Assembly (NCBI GenBank): GCA_025345505.1
Contig: JANVCC010000125.1
Coordinates: forward strand, 5,427,388-5,491,387
From: Todiramphus chloris collaris
Taxonomy: Eukaryota; Chordata; Aves; Coraciiformes; Alcedinidae
DNA: 64,000 nt
Reading direction: 5' to 3'
Below the pieces are notes generated by a model. That model had not been told where the DNA came from. It did not search any database and worked only from the letters and a program-made list of their open reading frames with translations. Positions 1-13,200 of the stretch are shown piece by piece. How positions within the stretch are numbered: the stretch's first letter is position 1; each line of letters starts with the position of its first letter. The position numbers were made by a program, and so were the translations under genes.

Positions 1-1014
1 TCATGCACTACTGGGTGCTCATCCAGGGAAGGAAAACTCCCGTGAGGACCTGTGCCAGGGGGTGAAACAGCAGCCGTCGGCCCCTTTGCCAGAGCTGTGG
101 CACATCTGAGCCTGTGGCATTGTGGTGGTTCCGTCGCCCACCCCACTGCCAAGCGCGCCTTGGCACTGGGTCCTCAGGGAGCCCCAGTGTTCACCCACGT
201 CCCTGCTGATGTCTTTTCCCAGCAGGGCTTTGCCTGAAGGTGCTGCAGTGGAGGGGCAGTGGATGGGCAAATCTGGCCACCCAGCATGGCCACTCCCAAC
301 TCTCAGCACCTCTTGGCAAGGGGAGATCCTGTAGCTGTCCCCAAAATCACATCTGTGTGGGGGAACAGGACCCACCGTTCCAAAATCCCTGTGGAAATTG
401 TACCTACAGCTGTGAAAACCCATCACTCCAGGAGCTACATGGCCAGCAGTGCTCATCTTGGCACAACGCTTTGGAGGGACCACTAAAAAACCCCTAAAGA
501 GCTGGTTTGGGTCACCCAAGGGAGACAAACCCCTGCTGGGACAGGGAGAGGTGGGAGTCAGGGTGCAAGTGTCCACAGGAGATCCTAACGTGCTTCAGGA
601 GCATTTCATGTGAGCTCAATGCTGCTCCCAACACGTGTTTCCACTAGAGATGCTCTCAGCACACAGCTCCACTCCAAGAAACCTCCTCTCAAACCCAAGG
701 GGATGGAGCCAAGATGGATGTAGGTGGGATCTGGGCAGGAAGGGACCAGGGCCAAGCCACGCTGGGGCTTTACAGCCCGTTACATCCCAGCACGGTGACT
801 TGTGTCCACCGGTCACACTTGTCCCTGATGTAGTGGCTGACCTGGATGTGGGCACATAGTGGGATGGCATTAGGTTCCTCAGGTCCCCGTGTCACCTCAT
901 GTCCAGGAAAGCAGCAGAGCCACGATCTGCGTGAGGACCAATGGGGATGGGAACCTCTTCTCAGCCCCAAAGGAAGCATCTAAGGAGCTTGGGAGCAGGG
1001 CTTGCCTTCAAATA
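1..1014. other. 3' flank of ZC3H3, no gene seen
   Basis: GC-rich single-copy sequence without CR1. Open frames on both strands (up to 185 codons) have no recognisable domain and no splice-site support. In mammals MAFA lies on this side of ZC3H3, but no part of it is visible here. Confidence 0.5.
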
Positions 1015-1232
1015 CCAGCTGAAAAGATAATTTATTGGCAAACATTTCAAACAAAGCGGGAAGGGGTGACACTTCCCCACTCTGCCACGTGGCTCCTTGC
1101 CAGAAAGATGTGCCCGGAAAAGAGATGTGAAGGGGGTGTCGGGTCTGGTTGTGGTGTCCTGAGGTAGGTGCCAGGTCTGTGCCCGGCTCTGTGGTTCCTG
1201 AGCTGATTGGCTGCTGCGGGGTCAGGTCTTGC
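1015..1232 (-). other. ZC3H3: ZC3H3 3' UTR
   Basis: Runs from the stop codon to about 16 nt beyond the poly(A) signal. The left end is estimated from the usual 10-30 nt spacing between signal and cleavage site; a U/G-containing stretch (GGTATTTG) follows. About 215 nt is short for a vertebrate 3' UTR. A weaker or later signal beyond the left edge cannot be excluded. Confidence 0.65.
1031..1036 (-). promoter_or_regulatory. poly(A) signal AATAAA of ZC3H3
   Basis: TTTATT on the plus strand reads AATAAA in the gene's direction, about 200 nt after the stop codon. It is the first canonical hexamer after the stop. Confidence 0.75.
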
Positions 1233-1264
1233 TCACAGCCTGGGCTTGATCTGCAGCCGTTTGC
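1233..1264 (-). CDS. ZC3H3: ZC3H3 terminal coding exon with stop codon (coding part 32 bp)
   Basis: The acceptor is CTACCCTCCAG/GCAAAC (AG at 1266-1265). The last base of the previous exon plus GC makes Gly, and the frame then reads KRLQIKPRL and TGA at 1235-1233. Mammalian ZC3H3 ends with nearly the same peptide (GKPLHIKPRL), which confirms both frame and orthology. The coding part is tiny and only recognisable by this match. The 3' UTR follows directly. Confidence 0.9.
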
Positions 1265-4200
1265 CTGGAGGGTAGGAAAGGAAAAGGTGATGGTGGGAGG
1301 TGGAGAACATGTGTCTGGATGCCTCCCAGGCTTTTCTTGGCCTGGTCATGGTGGGTTAAGACACCAGAGATGGACACGGGCACTGGGGATGCCCCGGCAC
1401 CAGCCAACACTGCTAAGAACCCACCAGCCTCACCTCTGCCACCCTCATCAGGATGGGTGCTTTCAGGGTCCCGCGAGGATGCTGGTGGCAAAGTCCTCTT
1501 CCTTTTGGTTCTTCCTGGGAGCGGAAAGGGAGAAAAGAGGAGAAAAGTCATTGAGGTCGGCACGAGCTTCCACAGGAATCCCTCAAGATGCGGTGCAGGA
1601 GCACCCTGAGCTCCTCTCCTGCTCCCAAAGCCCCATCGCTTTGTGCTTCAGCAGTGGGAAAAGGGTGGAAAAGCTGCCCCAGAGGGCACGGTGCTGCCAA
1701 CAAGAAGGATTAATTAGTGGACAAATGAAGAAAAATTAACACATCCACCTAGGTGCATCACGTGTCTCCTGCAGTGATGATTGTGGCTAACCCACTGGTG
1801 GGGCCGTGTGTAGGAACCTGGAAACAGCACTGGGAGAGATTCCTGACCTGCTCTGGGGATGGGCTGGAGCAGGGAAGAGCAAAAGGTTCATTCATGCTGG
1901 GTGCTCTGGCCATGCCAGTGAAAGACACCCCCAGCGTCTCCCCCGAGATACTCTGGGTGATGGCTCTCTTGTGCTTCCCTCAGAGATGGTCCCAGATCCC
2001 AACCTGGCCCAACCAGGCCCAGATTCAAGGTCAGGTTGGATGGTGCCTTGAGCAACCTCCTCTAGTAGTAGGTGTCCCTGCCTATGGCAGGGGGGTTGGA
2101 ACTAGATGATCTTTAAGGTCCCTTCCAACACAAACAATTCTATGATTCCATGTTTCTATAACACCAAAACCATGTGAGGTGACCTCTTTGCAGGATGAGT
2201 CCAGGCACATCCCATGGACCAAGGTGGACACCATGAAGTCCTCCTCCATTTCAACTGCAATGCTTGACATACCTTCCTGTAGCTTCTCCTGTTCTGCCTC
2301 CCTGAAGGGTGTGGAGATATTATGGGGTTTTACTAACCAGACTGATGGGTGGGAAGCAGAGTGGCGGCCAAGAAGACACTGAAATGAAAGGACATGGCAA
2401 AAGGAGGAGGTTTCCCAGAAAAAAAGGACCCACTGATCTTGACTAATGCAGTTTAGTGGGAAAAGTCCAACCCCCATGCACTCAGCAGGGAAATCTGCAA
2501 CTAGAGCAGGTTGCTCAGAGCCCTGGACAAACTCACCTGGAATGGTTCCAGGGATGGGGCATTGACCACCTCTCTGGGCAACCTGGGCCATGGTCTTGCC
2601 ACCCTCAGTGTGAAAAATCTTTTCCTTCTCTCCACTCTAAATCTCCCTATTTGAGTTTAAAACCATCACCCCTTGTCCTGTCACAACAGGCCCTGATAAA
2701 AAGTCTGTCCCCATCTTTCTCACAGGCCCCTTGAAGTCCTGAAAGGCCACAAGAAGGACTCCCTGGAGCCTTCTCTTCTCCAGGCTGAACACCCCCAGCT
2801 CTCCCAGCCTGGCCTCCCAGCAGAGGGGTTCCAGCCCTCCCAGCATTGCTGGGGCTCCTCTGGCCCCGCTCCAACAGGTCCATATCCTTCTTATGCTGAG
2901 GACTCCAGCACTGGACAAGGTATGATGATGCCCAATGCAGAGGTGGGACCATGGGTACCTTTGAGCAGCCTTGAAAGCCCAAAGGAGAAGATTTTGTGGC
3001 AGGGGAGGCAGGAGAGGTGAAGACCTCAAGCAGCATCTGATAATGGGGAACCTCCAAGAGTTTTCCTCTGCTTTTGAACTTGGGTAAACAAACTTGCTCA
3101 GAGTCTAAGCCGTCATGGCAGTGATACATGGCTTCCTAGCTAATTTATGTAAAATAAAGAGGGCTCATTTAGCACCTTTCCACCCTTAATATAACACCCA
3201 TACATCAGAGGGCTGCGCGGCAGCCACGACGGACTTGGCTATTAGTCACTGGTGACGCAGCCGAATTGGGCATCGGGGAACGGCGACGCTGAGCAGATGC
3301 CCATCGCATCCTGCTCGCCCTCTGACCACCTTTCTGATATTCCAGTAGGGCTTCGCATCGAGCCACTTGGTTTCTCCAGCCTGGGGTTTCCAAATCCCTG
3401 CCCAGTTGGTGCAATTAGGGTCCAGCAGAGCCACTGCCCATCAACCCCAAGGGCTGATGGGTCTAAATAGGTCAAAATCAGCAACTCCTCCTTCCTGCCT
3501 CGCTAGCAACCCCAGCTCCCATCCAGTGATGGAAATGGCTCCTCCTGAAGGAACCAAAACCCATGCTTTGTAATTGAGAGCAAATATGATTAATGAAGGA
3601 GAAATAGAGATTTCTTTTTTTTTTTGGTGGGGAAAAAACCCCAAAAGGTGATTTTAAAATTAACCATAATTAGCTTCCCAACGTTGTTACGGGGTGACAT
3701 GGAGCTGAGATGCTTCCAGAGCTTCCACACTTGATGTCAAGTGTGTTTCTCACAAGATCAAGGAGGGCAATAATGAAACAACGAAAGCAAAATGGGTTGT
3801 GAAAGGAAAAAGCTGGTTCAGTTTCTCACCACGGAGAGAGGAAGATGCTGCTCCTGAATGGATGGAGCAGCAGATGGAGCTGCTGGGTGATGGGTGAAAG
3901 CAACCTGCAAGCCAGGGAGGGGGACCTGGAGAAAACAGGGGTGTCTCTTCACCCGCTCCAGCAAATGACAATATATTTTCCGCTTTTGTGCATGGGAGAT
4001 CCTGCAAATGGCGTGATCAATCTTGGGCCGCATCCCGCACGCCTTCGCTCCCTCCACCCCCCCCAACCCTCCCCCATCCTTTCTCCTCTGCATTTCAGCA
4101 GCCACTCAAATCCATCTTCCAGGAACCAGGTATATAATTTCTAGTTAGCAAAAGCCAGGCTGAGAAACCCCCTTTTTCATTACGATGATTGAACAGCTTC

Positions 4201-7200
4201 CGAAGAGAAGAACCGTGGCCGGATCACGAGCTCGCTGGCGAAAGCTTTTGCTGAGCTTGGCAGGCTCGACGGAGAATGAGGACTTCCAGCGCTCTTCCTC
4301 CTGATGAAAATCAACATTTATTTTGCCTAAGCTTAAGAAGGTGTCAGGCAGACGGAGGAACTTGACACTCTTTGAGAGGGGAAGGGAGGGAAAAGAAGGA
4401 AATCTAATAGAAATATATTATCAACTCCGAGACCTGGACAGTGCAGTAAATCACGCTTCAGGTGGCACCGTTATGCTTTTCAATACAAACTGTCCTTCCC
4501 CCAGACACCGAGGGGCTCCAGATGCACCCCATGGGAGAGAGAAAGCAAAATTTCTTTCATCCAGATCCTGTTACCGGGGAATTTAAAGGGATTTTCAAGG
4601 GGGGGAATCCCCTCCGCTGAGGGATAAAAGGAGCTGGAGCTGGTCCTTGTTTCCAAAATCCAATCCCTGCACTGAGGGTTTAAAACAATGGATTTTCTTG
4701 GCCCATTGTGAGGTTGGGAGGCATCTGAGGAGAGGGAAAGTGCCTGGATATCGTAGAATCATGAAATGCTTTGGGTTAGGAGGGACCTCTAAAGGTCATC
4801 TAGTCCAACCCCACTGCACTCAGCAGGGACATCTGCAACTAGAGAAGGTTGCTCAGAGCCCTGGACAAACTCACCTGGAATGGTTCCAGGGATGGGCAAT
4901 GACCACCTCTCTGGACATCCTGGGACAGGGTCTCACCACCCTCAGCATCAAAAACTTCCTCCTTCTTTCTCATGTAAATCTCCCTATTTGAGTTTAAAAT
5001 CATCATCCCTTGTCCTGTCACAACAGGCCCTCCTAAAAGGTCTGTCTCCACCTTTCTGACAGGCTCCTGCAAGTCCTGAAAGGCCACAAGAAGGTCTCCC
5101 CAGAGCCTTCTCTTCTCCAGGCTGAACACCCCCAGCTCTCCCAGCCTGGCCTCCCAGCAGAGGGGTTCCAGCACCCTCTCCATGACAAGAAACATCTGTC
5201 AAGTGCCAGGAGAAAAGCTGAGAAGGTACCACTGAGGTCCATGATGCCCTGAAAGCCTCTTGACTGATGAACCATGAAACCATGGGTCTCCATGAGTTTA
5301 TAGGTCACCATCAAGAAGGAAGATGGGAGATTTTTTGCTTCCTGTCTGGACCATGCTCACCTCAGATGTCCTGCAACTATCTCCTGTCATTCTGGTCTGC
5401 CCTAGGGACCCATGACGGGACTTGAGCCACCTGACTCTCCACCAGTGAAAAGCCATATGAGAATAACTCATGGCAAAGCAACTCTCAGCCAATCGGCCCC
5501 CTCATTCTTCCCAACCTGGTGGGTGATGAAGCCAGGCACACATAGCAGGAGCCCCAAGATGTCACAAGCCACCTCACTGTCCACTGTCCCACAGCCCTTA
5601 TTAGATGGTCCACTGGTGTGGCTCCACAACTCGCCAAGTTTCTTGCTGCTGTGAGCATTCAGGAGGCAAGGGTACAGCAGGGTCAAGGAGTTACTGCCAC
5701 CCTTTGGGTGATGCACCAAGACCTTCAATCAGGTTCCTCAATAGTTGGGAGGGCTAGGAAAGAGCTTCTCCAGCAGCCAGGCCAGACTCTGGGGAAGATA
5801 GGTCCTTTCAAGTGACTAACTCTCCAAGAGAGGCCTGACAACAGTTGGTCCTCAAACCCTCACCATCAGTGGGGGAAACACACCAGGACCCTGCTCAGAA
5901 AGGAGGTGCTGGTGATGACAAGACAAGGGAGGAAACCTGGAGGAGGAACACAGAGAGGAGGAGAAGAAAGACTAAGACTGTGTAGGACAGAACAGTCTTC
6001 CTCAGCCAAGTTGTGGGAGATCCAGAGGTCATTGAGGTAGCTCCACCTGAAGAAAAGTCCATGGAGGTGGATCAGCTCCAAGTGCAGCCACTGACCCATG
6101 ACTTCATCACAGCCAAGGTCTTATCCAAAAAGAGGGCACAAGCCCCAGCAGGAAGACCAAGACTTCTGCTCCCCACTAGCCAGGACTAGAGATCCTCAGG
6201 GAAACCCAAGATGGTTCAGACACCTCCTGAAAGTAACTTGTATGGAAGAGACAGAACCAGGGGGTTTCTCTCTGGAGAAGACTAATGGAGAGTTGCTGTC
6301 TTCAACTGTTCTCAAACAATCTCTGTCTTCAGTGGTTGAAGATGGAGCCAGACTCTCCATGGGCGTGCACAAAGGTGCAATGGAACAGATCAATAAAAGA
6401 AAGCTATATAAAAAAATGTTCTCCTGGGTAAAAAAAGGTTTCAGCTATATCATGAAGAAGTCCCAAGTTCAGCACTGAGTTCTGCACTACATGCTTCATT
6501 AGCAGTACTTTTCAGGATTGACCTAATTTGGTAGTGCAGTGACAATATCCACCACTTGTGAGACCACACCTGGAACTCTGTGGGCTCCCCAGGACAGAAG
6601 AACATGGATATACTGGAGCGAATTCAGTGGACGCCACCAAGTTGGTCAGGGTTGGAGCACAGAATGTATAAGGAGGGGTTTGTGACTGCACAGAGAAACA
6701 AGTTCCCTGTATTTTGTCCACAAAAAAATTCCTCCACAACCCCACCAAGAAGAGCAAACTCCATGAAGTCCTGCTGGGGTCAAAGCTGTCAGTAGATCCC
6801 ATGACAACTCCCCTTGTGTCCTCCATCCTCACGCAGATGCTCTCTGGAAGGCTCTAGGGAGCCTGCCACCAGTTCACCACAATCAAAAGGGTTGGCTGCC
6901 TCACCTGTCTGCTGAAAGAAGTGTTGGATCAAAGAGCTGATATCAGAAGGAGCGTTGAAGGAGATGTTACAAGCAGTGGAGACTGGCAGCGCCGTCTTCC
7001 TCCTAAATTCCAGGAGCTGAGGATGAATGCACCAGGACCTGACACCAAGACGTTGCCCATCACCAGCTTAGGTGATTGTGCTCTGGCAAGGAGCTTGGAC
7101 TCGATAATCTCCAGAGGTCCTTTTCCAACCCTTATCATTCTACGATTCTATGATCACCTCATCCATGTGCCCCGTTGGGGGTGGTTCTCAAGAATGGGTC

Positions 7201-10200
7201 CAACCCGTCAGCAAAACGGTCAGCGGAGGGGGTTGATTTCCATTTCCAAAGTTATTCCTCCAGAAGTGAAAGCTTCAAACAACCCCAGGAGCTCCGCACC
7301 TCCCCGAACTCCTCCCAAGCCGAAGCGTTTTTTGAGCGTGCTCAGCGGAGCCGTTAAAAAAAAAAAAAAGACTGCAGCGAGCATCTTCCATTAACGTTAC
7401 GACCGTGAAATATGACAATAAAATGATAGCCGTATGGTCACAAATTTGCAGCCCGCCGAGCTGCTCGGGGTTTATCGTCACTCAAACGTGCAGAGAGCTG
7501 TAAAATGTTTACAGAAAGGGTCGTTTGCAGCTATAAAATCCTCTTTTCTCTCCTAAACAAGGCTGAGCGGAGCCATTTACAAACCCCTGAATGTTCATCG
7601 GGGGAGAGGGGAACATCTGTTCTCTCCAGGAGTTTTCAGTGATCTTCTCGAACAAATTAACTAAAATGGGTGCTTTCTAATTAAATTAGCACTCGATTGG
7701 AAGGGTTTGCGTTGGTGCGCTTGCTTACAATTAGCGCGGGGAGGCCAGTTAGGCTCCAGCGCAGGCTATTTAACTGGAAGGTGAAATATGGAAAAGCCCA
7801 TTACCTGGAAACGGGTGTCAGAGGGGTTGGGGAGCCTGTGTTCCCTCTGGCTCTGCCCTCCTGGATGGAGAACGCGAGGAGGTGAAGGATGAGATGTCAC
7901 CAAACCTGCCCTTCCTGGCCGGGATGCTCGGCAGGAAGAGGTTTTCTCTCCCTGTGGGCTTTTCAGAGGGTTCTCAGAAAGCACCAGCACCCTCTGACCC
8001 CAGATTACTCTTCTGACCCCAAATTACAAGGCTCCTCTTGCAGATCAGAGACCCTCCCCACAAGAGGACAGCAGTGGGCTCTGCTCCCACACACTCAGAC
8101 CACATCATCCCTTTTCCAGTCTCCTTTTTTCCCAAGGCCAGAGGCTGCAGAACCCCACTGAGACCCTGAAAGCTGATGCTGTTGCCCATGCTGATTCCTT
8201 AAAGGTCATCTCCAGACCCCCACTCCACCCCTGCTGCACACAGAGCTGGTGTTTTTCTCCATTCCTCCTGCATTTACCAGTATTAAAAGGGTATTTTTCT
8301 CAAATTGTGACCATTTAACCAAGCAATTCAGCTCACTCCATAATAATAACCTGTCCTCCTCATTTACTACCCCACCAATTTGTGTGTCACCTTCAGGCTT
8401 CACAAGCAGAAACCCAACATTATCCTTGATACAAAGGCTGCAGCAGGGAAGGCGTAGACCCCCAAACCCCACTGCAGACACTCAAACCCCATCGCAGATC
8501 CCCAAACCCTATCGCAGACCCCCAAGTCCCACAGAAGATCCCCAAACCCCATCACACATCCTCAAACCCCATCGCTGACCCCCAAACCCCACTGCAGATC
8601 CCCAAATCCCATCACAGACTCCCAAATCCCATTGTAGACTCCCAAATCCCATCACAGACCCCAGCTACTACCTAGAGCTATGCAAGGACTCATACTGACC
8701 ACCCTTGCTCCGCTCAAAGCAGCACCTCAAGCTCATCAGCACCAGGCCTGGTGATTTGGCCACCATGAAGCATTTGGTCCTCATGAAACCTTTGGTCCTT
8801 AAGCAGCATCAATGACCTCATCCTGCACCATCTCGAGATGATGGCTCTTTAGTGGCCATGGTTCCTTTCTCCCACTAGGTTACTGAGTTACTCCAGGCTG
8901 CCAAGCGCAATCCAGGGTGTTCCGGCAGCTTTCTCATCCATGGATTAATTGCTCTGTCTTCATTGTGGAGATAAAAAAAGAGTAAGCCACTACAAAAGGG
9001 ATTTGAACCAGGGCCAAGGAAAGAGAAGGAGGGAGGTGGGCTGGGGGAAGAAATCCATGGAGAGGGAAGTCAAGAGCTTCACCGTGTGTTGTGGAGAGGC
9101 GCCTTCCCAGCTGGAATGGTCCCTTTGCTGTCTCCCATCGTGCTGTGGATTGACAGCACACATGCTTGCCTGTGACTTCAGGAATATGCTGCTAATCCTG
9201 GGAATTTTCTTTCTGACAGCATTAAGGCACCTCAGCCCTCTCCAGATCAAAGTGCTTCACGGTCAAGCCTTGTGGATCTTTGGTACCCGCTTACAGACAA
9301 CTCTGCAAAAGTCCTAGCCTGGCTTTCAGTGCTGAATTCATCCCTTTTCCCAGCGGGATGCTGCTCCAGCCACATTCTTGGTCAGAGGTTTCATGGGATC
9401 AAAGACAGGGAGGGATGCTCCAGCCCTTCAGTTCACAGTGAGCCGCATCTTGGGTGGGGATTTCATCATTACTGCTGCAAAATATCTTAATTTCTAAGCC
9501 ACACCCTTTCTGGGATGGTCCTCAGGAGATGCAGCTCCAGCAAAGATGAAAAGGAAAACAGGAAGCATCATGCAGCCAAATATCTGCCCCCCAGCACTGG
9601 GAAGGATTAGACACGATCTCTGCTTTGCCATCTCCATCACCTCCGCTGCTGTGGATACATCCCTGGAGCGCCCTGAAGTCCTGTCTCTTCCCACAGAGCT
9701 GCTGGTGATTTTCCAGAGTAGGAGCTGAATTAGGAGAGGAGGAACCAAGGAAAACATTGAAGAAGCAAAAATGTAGCTAAGCTCCACCACAAGCTGCTTT
9801 GCAGAGACACAAAGATGTTTCTTCTCATTGCTTCAACAATTTTCTCCACCTTCTATTTTTCGTTTCCCCCACAGTCAGTTCAAACAGTTGAAACATTTCC
9901 CTCAACTCTTCCAAAAACAAAAGACAGAAACTGTCTGCTCGCACGTGTCGGAGTTCATACGAAGTTTTGCTCATTCTAAAACTGCATTTTCCAAAACTTT
10001 TACCCATTTCCAAAGCCTCTTCCCCCACCTTTAACAAAAGAACAATGCAGATCATCTAAAACTAACACAGTTCTTCCCTCAAACTCACGACCTGCAGACA
10101 CCCCACTCCACCTTCCACCAGGGATGGTTTTCTTGCAAAGCTTCGAAGGTATTTTGTGCCAGGAAACATAGGTGAGGGATGGTCCAAAGGTCCTTCTGTG

Positions 10201-13200
10201 TGTCCAGTATTAAGGCAGAGCATCACCGCATCCCTCTGAGACACCCTCCTACTGGGGATAGCTGCGGTTCCATCACAGGAATGAGACTGGATTCATCATC
10301 AGATTATTTATAGGATAAGAAAGAAGGAGCTGACAATAAAATATGGGGACAAAATCCTACCATGCGGTTTCAGGAGCAGAGCCAGGGGTTCATGCTCCTT
10401 CATGAGTCCTGATTGCCATCCCAGTTTGGGTTGGCATCCCAGTGACTCACGAGGAACACTGATCCAACCCAAGCCTATGGAGAGAAGCAGGGGAATAATT
10501 CTCCTGCTCGTTGAATTGGAGCAGCAAAAGCAAAGCGGGAGTTTCCTACCCGGCTCATCCTCGGGCTCGTCCTCGTCCTCCTCCACTTTGCAGCCCTGGT
10601 CACTGGGGGATGCTGGGGACTGGAGGGAGATGAAGGATGGCAGCTTTTGCAGCCAGCTGGTTGGTGGGGTGTTCGCCTCTTTCCAAAACTTCACCTCTTG
10701 CTCCATGCCGGAGGGTCCAGGAATTTCCCCATTATCGTGGAGCTGAGCTGGCTCATTCCTGCAGGAGGGAAAAAATAATAGAGAAATTAAAATGATCCAT
10801 TTCGGCAACATCACATGCAATGGAAGAGGCTGGGATGAACCACCTCTTCAAGGTCCACCCCAGGCTGCTCTGTATCTCAAATTTCCCAGGAGCCAGCTCA
10901 GATTCAGAGAGAGTTTCTCACTCCCCAGCTGGATTGCCTGCACTGAGCTTCCCTGTAAGGGCTCCAGCTCTCAGATGCTCCCAGAGGTGCTGGGCTCCTG
11001 TTCAGGTGCCGGTTGGGCTGAGCGAGCAGAGGAGAGGGGAGCAGGGATGGCTCAGAGATGCCCTGCTGGGCTTGGCTCAGCCCCAACCCCACTGCCCTCC
11101 TCTAAGCCCAGCTAACGTGACACTTCAGCTCCTTTCACAGCTCCGATGATGGTGCCAATAAAGGAAAAAAAAAAAACCCACAAACCACCTCCCAAGCAGC
11201 TTCCAAGCTTGGGTGTGCTCCGGTCCCAGCAGAAGATGCCAGGAGCTGTCCCTGGGATGGGAGTGGGGGTGTTTCCACTTCACCCCAGCCCTTGCACTCA
11301 TGTCTCCTTACCTAAAAAGAGCAAGGAGCTATTTTACACCTCGTTCACACCGGGGACATGAGCTGGGTTTCATTCCAAGGCTCTTCTGTCACTCAGGATA
11401 AGTTCGGAGAGACCGTTGACCGCTTGTCCCCCTCTGCTACCTTACAAGGCAGGGCCAGGATGAAGTCCAGGACCAGGGAACAGCATGGACCAGACTGGCA
11501 CAGCACCCAGGTCCCTCCATTTCCATCCCACCTTCACCCCCATGTCCTTCTGCAAAGAGCAGTGGAGGAGACAAGCAGCCAAGAAGGTATTTTCCCCTCC
11601 CACTAACCAGGTTTTTTAGACTTTGGATTTTTAGATTTAATTATAACACCACTGGGATGAAGTCGTTCCGCAGGCAGGCCCCAGGGATGAGGGCAAAGGA
11701 AGGAAAGGATGTGCCAAGCTCAGGACAATCTGTCTCCCTGTGAGGACAAGGACCAACGTGTCTATCATCAACCTGAGAGCTCCAGCCCAGAACCCAAAAG
11801 CATCAGAGAAAGATCAGAGACCTTGCAGGGATTAACCAAGGACCCAGCTCAGCATCAAAGGGGTTAAAAAGCCTATTGTATCTCCACGCCCATCTCCACC
11901 TCTGCTTCTTTCATGTCCAAAGAAGGTCAATGAAACTGAGGAAGGGTCTAGAGCACAAGTCCTACCTGCCCGTGTCCTCCAAGACCCGTCTCCACTTGGA
12001 GGGGCGGGTGCTGCGGTCCCCATCCTCTGCCTCTCTTGGGTGGCGCTTCTTCTGGGGGTGCAGTAGCTTGCAGTGGGCACCCCTGGGGCAGATGCCTTTC
12101 TTGGCAAAGTCTGGGCAAACCAGCGTGTGCTTCTTCTTGCACTGTAAGGGAAGGAAAAAAGAGGAACATTGGGAAAGGCAGCAAAAGCCCTGTGGGGAGC
12201 ACAGGTTCTTTCACAGGCCTTCTGGGCTCCTTCAGGTGGCACCAGCATGTCACTAAAGGATGAGAAGGATGTGTTGGTGCTTCCTTCTTCATATCAAAAT
12301 AATATTCCACATATTAGTCTCCTCTGGGAGATTCTACACAGTCACCCACAGCTTTTCAAATGCCTGATTTTACAGACCCAAACAACCAAAGTCTTAACAA
12401 CAATTATCTATCCTCAAGGTGGTGATACTGGGAGGTCCCACGGAGGGTAACTGGGCTGGAGAAGCTGGTTTCAGAGAGGACATGGAGGTTTTCCTGTCCC
12501 AGTGGATGTGGAAGGAAGCAGGGAAGAGCAGGAATCAAGCATGTTCCTTTTTTCAATTTCTTTTTGGGCCTGCTGCCTGGACCACTCTCCTGCTGAAGGT
12601 GGCCCAGGACTGGAGCTCAACCTGCTCTGCTTATGGCTTGGGAATGAGCTTGGCCGATCCTCTCCTGTCCAGCAACCCAGAGAGCTTGTTCCAGCATATC
12701 CCAAAGGGATGGAGGATGGGGGCAGGTCCTGGAGCTCTGCTCAACCCCATGATGTCCAGGGGGACCCACTCCCACTCCACCTCATGAGCCCACCTTGGCT
12801 CTCACATGGAAACTGGTGCCACAACACCCATGGCAAGACACCATCCAACACACGCACACAGCACAACGAAGGGTCCACAACACAAGGATTCATTCGCCTC
12901 TTGACCTTCTCCATGAGCAAAGAGGAGCCCAATTTCTCCCCACCATGGGTCCTTCTACATTTGGATGCCCACATCGCAAACCTCAGCACAGATGCTCAAA
13001 TTCTGCACAGGTTTTGGGGGAAAAAAATGTGACAAATCCATGGGAAAAGAACCACACAGGTTTCAGAGTGATTATTCTTGCCTGTTTGTAAAAACACATC
13101 TCCCTGACAACGGGTGGTGTAGGTGAGCTCCTGCCCTTTTAATGTAACTTGACTTTTGGGGCATGGGAGCAGCTCCCCAGCCTGACCTTTGGGACGAAGC

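Larger units (their letters stand above)
1265..10549 (-). other. last intron of ZC3H3 (9.3 kb)
   Basis: Donor GTAGGA at the 10549 end and acceptor CTACCCTCCAG at the 1265 end. It contains CR1 fragments at 2.0, 2.45-2.95, 4.75-5.19, 6.25-6.40, 6.55-6.69 and 7.08-7.16 kb and a minisatellite at 8.46-8.66 kb. The rest is single-copy with no exon that I can support. Confidence 0.85.

Noticed and set aside
8325..8440. Possible old CR1 piece (CACCAATTTGTGTGTCACC)
   Set aside because: It resembles the CR1 'gtgtcatctgcaaac' region, but the match is too short and diverged to call.
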